DNA from: Euperipatoides rowelli
Lineage: Eukaryota > Onychophora > Udeonychophora > Euonychophora > Peripatopsidae
Reading direction: 5' to 3' (one strand)
Assembly: GCA_003024985.2 (NCBI GenBank)
Contig: PXIH01S0002374.1
Length of the DNA stretch: 11,909 bases
A model generated the notes under the pieces. The model was given only the letters and a program-made list of their open reading frames with translations. It did not search any database and was not told the origin of the DNA. Numbering within the stretch: the first letter of the stretch is position 1; each line of letters starts with the position of its first letter. A program made the position numbers and the translations under genes. Below are positions 1 through 7,810 of this stretch, one piece after another.

Positions 1-668
1 TAATTTTTCAAAAATATATTTAAAAATTATATCCAAATAATTTTTTTTATTTTTATATTGATACTAATTTCCTCTATCAGAATTGAACATAATTTAATGT
101 GTATTTTTATATTTTAACATAGAAAAATACGAGTTACTTAAATGTTCCCTAAATTTCGGAATCACCCATATATTGCAAATAAAATATTGATTCATTGCCA
201 TTAGGCATGAAATATATTTAAAAAAAAAAAAAGGATCTCGATTTAGCAGTTCTCAAAAAAATTTGTGTGGCAATTATTGTAACACCCGAAAAGACATAAA
301 ACAGATGAAAATGGACTAGTAGGACTACAGACCAACAGAAAGGGTAGCCAGTCGATGTTGTGGGATTAAACAAAAGTCAAACACAGGCAAGGAAGTGTGG
401 TAAAAGAAGTATTAGCTAGATTTAAAGTAACAACAGTATGCGCAATGTCTCACTCTGGCCCCCAAAAAATGATTAGGACTTCTATTTATGCACTTTTCCT
501 TTCTTGGAGATACTTATCTCCCATCAAACCAAGGGGTGCAAAATATTTCCAAGCAAACAAATTTCATCAGAACATTTGGTTAATTTGGCAATATTTCCCC
601 AGTGCTGGATAATTCAATGAGTGGCCATAAATATTTTAAATCGCAAGCACTAGGTCACGAAAGATAAC
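1..668. other. AT-rich non-coding stretch
   Basis: Apart from an A13 tract at 220-232, I see no recognisable gene or repeat here. A 26-codon open frame at 323-400 is flanked by a possible acceptor (CTACAG at 325-330) and a weak GTAAAA donor at 400. Its exit phase does not join the plausible frame of the next candidate exon at 1109, so I do not call it. A 71-codon frame at 397-612 has no recognisable motif and its length is expected by chance at this composition. Confidence 0.6.
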
Positions 669-681
669 GGGGGGGGGGGGG
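669..681 (+). repeat. poly-G run of 13
   Basis: There are thirteen consecutive G residues on the plus strand in otherwise AT-rich DNA. The length may be imprecise, because homopolymers of this size are prone to slippage in replication and in sequencing. The run lies about 115 bp upstream of another G-rich tandem repeat. Confidence 0.9.
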
Positions 682-780
682 TAAATAGTTTAAAAAGAAT
701 TAATGGTAATGACAGTGTGTATGCAAACAAGTTATGAATAAGTCTGTATCAGGGAGGGTAAACATAAATGTCAGGCTTTG

Positions 781-830
781 TAATGGGACTGTGGAGGGGG
801 TATAATGGGACTGTGGAGGGGGTATAATGG
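781..830 (+). repeat. 22-bp G-rich tandem duplication
   Basis: Two identical 22-bp units lie head to tail at 781-802 and 803-824, followed by six bases of a third copy (825-830). Each unit holds a GGG run and a GGGGG run, so the array gives four G-runs of three or more (785-787, 796-800, 807-809, 818-822) separated by loops of 8, 6 and 8 nt. That spacing could allow a long-loop G-quadruplex; this is inference. The perfect identity of the copies suggests a recent duplication. Confidence 0.9.
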
Positions 831-885
831 TGAAGTTTAATTAAATCCTTTAATAATATACCACCACCATGAAATGTTTGTTTTT

Positions 886-900
886 AAAAAAAAAAAAAAA
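886..900 (+). repeat. A15 tract
   Basis: Fifteen consecutive A residues, one of many A/T homopolymers in this window. Others include T14 at 1091-1104, A16 at 1392-1407, A12 at 7771-7782 and T15 followed by A9 at 8021-8044. I see no SINE or LINE body attached to it. Confidence 0.85.
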
Positions 901-1108
901 CAACAATGATTAAGACAACTACAAGCTTTATTCTAAAAGAGCACAGCATAATATACAAGGCAATTTGGAATGAAATTATTATGGCTACATTCAATCAATG
1001 GAAATCAGACAGAACGGATAAAATGGAATGCTTTTCTGTCTGACAAGATTCTCAATAAATTTGTTTCTAAAATACAAGTATGTCAATTACTTTTTTTTTT
1101 TTTTGCAG

Positions 1109-1183
1109 CTGGAAGATTTAAGCATTCAAGAGCAGCTCTACAAAGTGAAAAGCAGCAGCGAAAGTTTCATCTTCATTGAATGA
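1109..1183 (+). CDS. candidate terminal coding exon, function unknown
   Basis: A less AT-rich island follows a near-ideal acceptor: T14 at 1091-1104 then GCAG ending at 1108. Reading from 1109 in phase 0 gives 24 codons, rich in Glu, Ser and Lys (starting LEDLSIQEQL, ending SESFIFIE), and a TGA at 1181-1183. An AATAAA at 1494-1499 could be the polyadenylation signal. I do not recognise the family. Cautions: poly-T tracts are common here, so acceptor-like sites arise by chance. The minus strand over the same island is also open and protein-like (TAA at 1118-1120, open to about 1250). The GCAGCT reading frame belonging to the 970-1179 open frame also runs through it. No upstream partner exon was found in the window. 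Confidence 0.28.
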   Translation: MEDLSIQEQLYKVKSSSESFIFIE

Positions 1184-1600
1184 ATTTGTAAATAACAGCA
1201 GAGAATGTTTACGATAAGAAAAAGCTTGGAAATTGTATTTGGAAAGGAAGAAAAAAAAATCAGTAGGGTAACAATAGTTTTATTTTATTTGTGATTGAAG
1301 TGAAATAGATATATTAAAATTTCAAATAACTGATAAAAATTTCTAATTATTAATTGTCAGGTTAATGGTAAAATAGCTAGATTTACATTATAAAAAAAAA
1401 AAAAAAATAATGAAATGCTACAAAGATATATTATTTGTCTACAAGTATTTTAATCTAGCCTTTATCCATGTGGTTAAATGTTTTGCTAACAGCAATAAAA
1501 GTTCAAATTTAATATATTTTTATTTTAGAATTTATTTACGGTAATTAAAAGTTGTGTTAAAAAAAAAACAAATTCATGCAAGGAAGATGGAAATATAAAT
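1184..1600. other. AT-rich stretch, possible 3' UTR
   Basis: There is no gene of its own. It contains an A16 tract at 1392-1407 and an AATAAA at 1494-1499 followed by T-rich sequence. If the exon ending at 1183 is real, this would be its 3' untranslated region; otherwise it is plain intergenic DNA. Confidence 0.4.
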
Positions 1601-1750
1601 ATATGCAGTGTACATACAGTATATACACTATATAAATACATTAAACAGTATATACACTGCATATACAGTACACATACAGTACCTGTACCATAATATATGC
1701 CATATAGACTACACTGCATATACAGTATATACTATATATATATACAGTAC
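1601..1750. repeat. degenerate TACAGTA/TATA low-complexity repeat
   Basis: The sequence is built from short units containing TACAGTA, TATACAC and CTGCATAT. TACAGTA occurs at 1615, 1664, 1675, 1721 and 1743. A perfect 17-bp direct repeat lies at 1654-1670 and 1711-1727. The 12 bases at 1601-1612 recur as their reverse complement at 1651-1662, so the region can also fold. Open frames of 64 and 94 codons running through it on opposite strands are by-products of this repetition: their Tyr/Ile/Thr-rich translations are low complexity. Confidence 0.75.
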
Positions 1751-3080
1751 ATTATCTTGGTACCTATACATAAACAATGAGGACTACAAAAGTTTTCATT
1801 TGTACTGGGTTCTTACAAGTGCAACCATGTTCGCAGCTTTTATTTCGGATGTTTATTTAAAAACAAAGGTAGTCTCGGTCAAGCAATACTGATTGTAATT
1901 TCAAAACAATTTCAAATAAGACATCTTTATCTGGAAAGACAGTCATAATGGCATTATTACCTTTGAATTTGTCAAAATAAATTTTATATACAACAGAATT
2001 AAAAGGAGAAAAATAAACAAGATGGAATGATTCTTTTTTTTTTACATCTCTGATGGAAACATTTCAAACAAATAGTTTGTCTTTGTTAGTAACATCTAAT
2101 TCTAACTTGTTAAATTCCCATTTTACCAGAATTTACTTACAGAATGGCAGAATTTAGCTAAAAGTGCCAATTTAAATTACAAAATAATGAATTAGTTGGA
2201 TTTGTCACCTAATAATATCTATAATTTGTAAGTCACTTTCGATTAAATTATCAAGTGAGGAGGGGGGTATTTTTTTTTTAAAATTTACTCGAAATTTAGC
2301 AATAATGGAAAATAGTGTTCATTAAATGAAAAAAAAAAATAGACAAAACTTAAATTTTTTTTATTGAATTATCTAAAAAAAAAATATAAATTAAAAAAAG
2401 TAAAAAAAAAAAATGCACACTTTCCAATCCCAAACCATAATTTTCAATAAGATTACAGTATATCATAAACAAATCGTTTTACAAAGAGCTAACTGTTGCC
2501 AGAGGCAAATACACGCTCAATTAGCAAATGAGAAAAAATAAATATTGAATGTTTTTGTTAAATTTTTATGTCACTATGATGTAAATTATCAAAGAAATAA
2601 TTGACATTATTATTTTAAATTAAAAATATCTTCACATTAAAAAAAAAAAACTTTTTACATATTGGTAGGGCTAATGCTGGAGATTGCGGGGATAGGGTAA
2701 GTTACTGTATATGGTGGTAGTTACTTAGCGAGAATTTTAAAGCATTTATTTTGAACAAATATTTTTAGTCTATAAAGATGTCCAAATAAAAAGAATTAAA
2801 ACTAAACTTGAGATGAAAATTCCTCTCGAGACTCTAAATTGCGTTGTCACATTATACATTTGACCAAAAGACCAAAACGGAAGTCATGACTTGATTTTAA
2901 CATCTTCATTCAACTACAGTAGGCAGTAAGCATTTTGATTTACAATCTTTAAAACACAAGTAATTGCAACTAATTTTTACTATGCCTTCGTATTTTTACT
3001 TTCATTTCAAATGGAAAATTTAAAATTGAAGTACAAATATTGCAAATTGTAAGAAGAAAGTGATAGCTCATTATCACTTT
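1751..3080. other. AT-rich non-coding stretch
   Basis: I see no gene, RNA or complete mobile element. It holds many A/T tracts, a GAGGGGGG run near 2258 and TACAGTA/TACTGTA words at 2454, 2703 and 2915. A donor-like GTAAGT on the minus strand at 2135-2140 has no convincing exon beside it. Confidence 0.6.
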
Positions 3081-3087
3081 TTTAGGG

Positions 3088-3293
3088 ACGGGTCCGCACA
3101 GGTGATTATTAACGACATGATCAGCATCAATACAACATATTTACATCATAGAATTAATCTGGTAAAAATCTCATTTAATACAATAATAATGCAACGATAT
3201 TACCTTATTTTCATTCCTAACCTGAACCCTAATTCTACCATAGTTTAACAACCCTAGTATAACGAAAAAGTGGCAAATAAAGTGCCGACCTGT
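3088..3293. repeat. possible short inverted-repeat element (MITE-like), doubtful
   Basis: Two 12-bp segments, 3088-3099 and 3282-3293, are inverted repeats of each other with 10 of 12 bases matching. They are also the most GC-rich words for several hundred bases around. Between them, at about 3214-3245, is a degenerate CCTAAC-type stretch. The separation of about 206 bp suits a small non-autonomous transposon. I found no convincing target-site duplication, so chance pairing is possible. The 62-codon frame at 3060-3248 needs a GTG start and is not convincing. Confidence 0.25.
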
Positions 3294-3296
3294 GCA

Positions 3297-5640
3297 TGAA
3301 TTCAATGAGCATGTAGATTATATTTCAGGTACCGTAATAAGCTTTGCGCTTTGTGGAGCCTCACAAATTTTTGTATTAAAATAATCAGCCAATGAAATTT
3401 TTACATAAAAAAATTAGAACACTAGAATATTTAATTCATAATGTGTTATAAAATGTGTTATCAATATCTCAATTAGCTTTGTTAAAAATAAAAATCTAGA
3501 CTTACTTTCATTTGGGTTTCAATGCAAACTCCTGATAGAATGAGCAAGGAATATGGCTGGGAATTAGGATGCTTATTTGTTAGCAATGATTCCTAGCAAT
3601 AGGGATGTACCGATTTGCTTATCGATGCTAACTTTATTTTACTCGGATAAACAATTCAAATAGAGCCTGGCAATTTATGCAGAATAATAACTAGACAAGC
3701 TATCAAAACAAAATGGTCAACAATGGATGAAATATAAGTATTAAATGCAAATCCAGAAGTTTTAGCTGGTTATTGTTGCCTTTTTTTTTTCTGTAATTTT
3801 TTTTAATGCCTTACTTTAAAGTGTAGGCTATTATCAATGCCATTTTCAATTTATCCGAAAAAAAAATTGTTTTATATTAAAATTTATCAATAAAAAAGGA
3901 TGCTCTGTTTAACAATGTCGCAGAGAATCTTTTATTTCGAAACATTAGTATAAAACATATTTCCATGAACTTTTTAAATGAAATAAGAAAATTTGAGCAC
4001 TTTTATTTTTTTGCGAAACTAAACTAAATCGACAAAGTTTAAAAAACCATCGATAATACACTTTAAAACTCCAGTTTACATTTTTGTTTTCCATAAGCAG
4101 TGAATCCGTCCACCAGGTCTTTTAAAAAAGCCGACAATACAAAAGTTTGACGCTAAAAGCCTAGCCTGCCAATAATAATTGTGCATAACATCATACATTA
4201 CGATTTTAAATGCAAGTGAAATTATTCAATCACTCACTGACAGCTATTTCCTTCATTCTCGACTATGACTGCATTCTGAAAATATATGTAAATAAAAAAA
4301 TAACGATAAACGGCAATGACAACAGATTGGTCGGTTACATTTTGGACAACTTTTTTTTATTGACACCTCAATTGCAAAATAAAAAAACCTAAGCAATGAA
4401 ATTTCTCTGTAGTTGAATAAATAATGTTAATCGTATACTTCAATTAATTATCGATGACAAAAAAATTTAAGAGAAATGTAATAAAATTCTATAAAATGGC
4501 ATTTAACTTATTCTACGTTAATTTATAAGAATTACAAAAACAAAATATCAATTATTCAGTACTGTAATACACAATTACCACAATCAACTGATGAATTGAG
4601 AAAAATATAGAACCATACTTAGTATAAGCGAAACAAAACCTCAAAACAGAAATTTCTTAAGGATCAATTCTACAAATTTGTCTGCTTTAAAAGCATAATT
4701 ATACATAGAAATTATCCTGTAAATAGCTACTGTAAATAATTTCTACAATTTGTATAAATTTTGCCTTCTCTTGTGGGGTACATAGTATAGCTGGAACAGA
4801 AAGGAACATGAAAGTAGAATTTAAAAAATTCAGAAAATAAGCAACTCAATAAACAGTCAAGTTATTGTAGGATGGGTTTGTTTTTTTAGTCTAACAGGTG
4901 TAACAATAAATTTTAAATTCTACTTAGGTACCTCAAAAAAAAAAGATAACCTAATAATAACCACAACATATACAAACATAAATTGACATGTAAAACATAA
5001 TTTAGTTATACAGTGTATCCTAACACAAAAAAATAAATTTATACTTCAAGCTTAAAGGACAAGACAAACAATGAAGCAATTTTTTTTGCACTTTTAGCAT
5101 AAAAATAAAATAAAATTGTCAAACATGAAAAGAACAAAATTGACAATTTCTCCCTTTAAAATATGAGTGAATTTTAATAAAAATACTATCTAGTGTAAAT
5201 ATTTTTTTTTCCTCTAGTAAATTATTTTTGGAGAATTCGTTTATAGATACTGGTATACCTTCTAGTTGGTTTAAAGTTTAAGCTGTCACTTTAACTAAAA
5301 GTTAATATAACTTACGATATTTAAGTATAAATTAGTAGCTCGTTTATTTAAATTAAATTTTTTTTTATGTCTGTTGCCAAATAACATATATGCTCCTTAT
5401 CACAAAATTATAAGAAGTTTTTTTTTTTTAATTATTTTGTTAATTTAGTTTTATATTGCAAATTTCTCTTTTTTGCTATACAAGATTTTTAAAATATCTC
5501 GATACTTGAATTTTACTGTAATGCTGGATTTAAATAGCTGGACATGATATTTTTACTGCATCATCTAAACGATGAATTTCTGTACGTTGTCGGGTGACAA
5601 TAGAACTCCAGTTGGTATTCAAAGCAGTGATGAATCGGAA
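3297..5640. other. long AT-rich stretch without recognisable genes
   Basis: Over 2.3 kb I can identify no protein gene, tRNA-like fold or complete transposon. A 60-codon frame at 4210-4392 has no recognisable features and fits chance. TACTGTA words occur at 4560, 4728 and 5514. Many TTTATT words (AATAAA on the minus strand) are present. If the minus-strand exon ending at 5851 is real, the right part of this interval could be its 3' UTR, but AATAAA is too frequent here to choose a poly(A) site. Confidence 0.55.
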
Positions 5641-5850
5641 GTATTATTTTCCGACAAACTTAAGTTTATTCACCAAACGAGTCATTCTTGGTGATTCACA
5701 GCTTGACAGTGAGCCAGTGCTACGCTAATTCTACACAATGGAAATTTTTCATTAAAAAAAATGTATTGAGTGAAAATTCCTGAATTCAAATAGATGTGTA
5801 CACATTTATGACAAAGCTTATAATTTAGTTAGCTTAAAGAAAAACGTTGT

Positions 5851-5939
5851 TCAGGCTGACTGTCTGTCCATGTGCCAGAAGTTGTAGATGAAGTTCAGAC
5901 GTGGCAAGTACCAAGAAAATGCATTGTCTAGATCTCGCA
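5851..5939 (-). CDS. candidate terminal coding exon on minus strand, function unknown
   Basis: On the minus strand an acceptor-like GCTACTAG ends at 5940. The sequence from 5939 then reads, after a split first codon, about 28 codons to a TGA at 5853-5851. The peptide is rich in aromatic residues (it includes NAFSWYLPRL and NFIYNFWHMD). Eight codons between 5895 and 5866 (AAC, TTC, ATC, TAC, AAC, TTC, CAC, GAC) end in C despite the AT-rich surroundings, which is the main argument for coding. It would accept a phase-1 donor, such as the one proposed at 11007. I do not recognise the family. Against it: the plus strand is open in the exactly antisense register from 5860 to 5928 with many GNN codons, so coding strand and reality are uncertain. 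A second weak minus-strand candidate (5644-5719, 25 codons to TAA) lies just beyond. Confidence 0.27.
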
Positions 5940-6024
5940 CTAGTAGCAATGAAACATTTCAATTTCTTACAAGGAAAATTTGATGGTAAAATTATTTCTA
6001 GCCAATTTCCAAAAGTTTATATTA

Positions 6025-6731
6025 GAGGGTTGGGGGACATATCACTTNTATTAGCAGAAATCTAAGAACAAATTTATAGATTTTACTTACCCTAATGGTG
6101 TATTTTTAGTTTTTATTTTCATTTTTCAGAGGAGATAAGCTTCGTTTTCACTACATTTTCTTCGTTTTGAAGAAAACCAGGTCGTATACGCTCGGATTTC
6201 TTTTCGGGAAGACATTTTGTGAATCTCGTAATGGCCAAAAAAAGTCTCGTCAAATAGTTCTCTTCTCGCAGGGAGATATTATTGTACACGAGGGCATTCT
6301 GGGTACTTTTATGTCGTTTAAACAAAATGATATTTAGGGGATCTTGAAGGATGAAGGGAATATATTCTAGATTATATTCCCTTCATCCTTCAAGATCCCC
6401 TAAATACTATTTAATTCCTACCATAAAGTCAAAATGTTTAAACGACATATAGTACCCAGAATGCCCTCTGTACAATAATAGCTCCCTGTGAGAAGAGAAC
6501 TGTTTGACGAGACTTTTTTGGCCATTATACGAATGACAAAATGTCTTCCCAGTAAGAAATCCGAGCGTATACGATCTGGTTTTCTTCAAAACGAAGAAAA
6601 TGTAGTGAAAACGAAGCTTAGCTCCTCTGAAAAATGAAAATAAAAACTAAAAATACACCATTAGGGTAAGTAAAATTTATAAATTTGTTCTTAGATTTCT
6701 GCTAATAAAAGTGAGATGTCCCCGAGGGTTG
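6025..6731. mobile_element. 691-bp foldback (palindromic) DNA transposon with 8-bp target-site duplications
   Basis: The element body is 6033-6723. It starts GGGGACATATCACTT and ends with the inverted form AAGTGAGATGTCCCC. It is flanked on both sides by the same octamer, GAGGGTTG, at 6025-6032 and 6724-6731. The two arms (6033-6368 and 6369-6723) are reverse complements along their whole length, roughly 93% identical by eye. The main difference is about 18 extra bases in the right arm near 6410-6435. There is essentially no spacer: the centre falls in TCTAGA (6366-6371). An ambiguous base sits at 6048. An 8-bp duplication fits hAT, Merlin or P families, but the GGGG start does not match the usual hAT terminus, so I leave it unassigned. 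No transposase is present; the 60- and 68-codon frames in the arms are not conserved as proteins between arms. Confidence 0.93.
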
Positions 6732-7132
6732 TAGCGGCCATCAATATTTTTCATACAAAGACTATGTTATAATTCACACATAAAAGAACAGAATTCAAAG
6801 TCTTTTTAGTCACTCTGTTTAAAGATCACTATTAGAAACCACATGCACTCTGTGAAGAAGAATGGTCGATTTGAAAGGGTATTATACTGTATTATTGCTA
6901 GTGTAGCGTAAGTTTTATATTCATGTACAAATTTCCCTCCAAAATGTCATGCCTGAAATTTGTATGAATAAAATACTGTATAACAAAATTAAGTTGCCAA
7001 GATTTTTTTTTAAATCAACCTATATTTGAAATGCTGTTAAGAAAAACAAAATATCAATTTAAAAGATATATTGTACAGTATATCATACTAGTTAGGCTAC
7101 ATATAACTAGATAAAAAAATTAACATGTAGCT
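6732..7132. other. AT-rich stretch between two repeats
   Basis: No gene is seen. It contains TACTGTA words at 6885 and 6974 and a TACAGTA at 7074. It joins the foldback element on the left to the CCGGAGAAT repeat on the right. Confidence 0.6.
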
Positions 7133-7250
7133 AGGGGTGCCAACACTATCAATTTGACCCGGAGAATTCGGGTTTAGCGATCATTCTCCGGGCTCCGGGT
7201 TTTTAAGAAAATTCTCCGGGTTTGGAGATTTCCAGTTAATAATAGAATAC
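7133..7250. mobile_element. CCGGAGAAT-rich repeat, possible hAT-like element end
   Basis: A sharp local rise in G+C. The segment begins TAGGGGTGCCAAC, which resembles the C/T-A-G-G-G-G start of many hAT-type terminal repeats. It then carries CCCGGAGAAT at 7158-7167 and its reverse complement at 7183-7192 (a 10-bp perfect stem), with a further copy at 7211-7220. The related TTCTCCGGGT reappears at 7798-7807, and a perfect 9-bp hairpin lies at 7267-7291, so the element may reach about 7810. I found no matching right terminus and no 8-bp duplication, so it is probably truncated or degenerate. The hAT assignment is inference. Confidence 0.45.
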
Positions 7251-7810
7251 ATTATACCTTTTGTTTAGAATTGTGATAGTAGCACAATTCTGCGCAGTAT
7301 AATAAAACATTTATAATGAAAAATATAGATTCGAGTCGCTGCAGTCGCGCAACCGTTAATCTCTCTGTTGAAAATAAATTATTGTATGTAATTATGTAAA
7401 AAAATTTACTTAATATATTTTGATAAAGATATCAACTTTTAAAAATTATTTGTATGAAAAGAACAATGATTGTTTTATTATTTTGGAAAATGAAAACTTA
7501 TGCATCATTCGTAGTTACGATTAGAATCTTTCTCGTTGAACTAAAGAAAAAACTTCGACTTTTAAATGATGTTAAATCTATTCAATTTGAATTTAATTTG
7601 TTTGAGACTGAATTTTGACCATAAATTACAAAAGTATTTGATTCTTACAAGGATTTAATACACATTCTCGTGATTCCTTACTTTGGATTTAATGTTTATT
7701 TGTACCCGCCGAAAAATATAGATTATATATACAGTATTCTTTGACATTTTTATTTACAACCATTACAACCAAAAAAAAAAAAGCTTATCAAAATATTTTC
7801 TCCGGGTCTG
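7251..7810. other. AT-rich stretch, possible interior of the preceding repeat
   Basis: There is a 9-bp perfect hairpin at 7267-7275/7283-7291 with a 7-nt loop, an A12 tract at 7771-7782 and an isolated TTCTCCGGGT word at 7798-7807 matching the repeat that starts at 7133. No credible coding region is seen. Confidence 0.4.

Noticed and set aside
323-400. 26-codon frame with possible acceptor and GTAAAA donor
   Set aside because: The donor is weak, and the exit phase would force the next candidate exon (1109) into a frame that stops after a few codons.
1078-1108. Apparent 31-nt intron, GTATGT to T14-GCAG, joining the frame starting at 970 to the exon at 1109 in phase
   Set aside because: It is phase-compatible, but 31 nt is shorter than introns normally spliced in animals, and the upstream frame shows no coding signature. 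The GTATGT is probably chance.
1525-1892. 64- and 94-codon frames on opposite strands
   Set aside because: They translate the low-complexity TATA/TACAGTA repeat and are Tyr/Ile/Thr-rich without any domain.
6048-6048. Ambiguous base in the left arm of the palindrome
   Set aside because: It is an uncalled base. The right arm has a plain T-run at the same place, so it is a sequencing ambiguity and not biology.
6119-6589. Minus-strand frames of 68 and 60 codons inside the foldback element
   Set aside because: They lie in opposite arms of a palindrome. The matching arm does not preserve either protein frame (in-frame stop or shifts), so they are by-products of the inverted repeat rather than a transposase.
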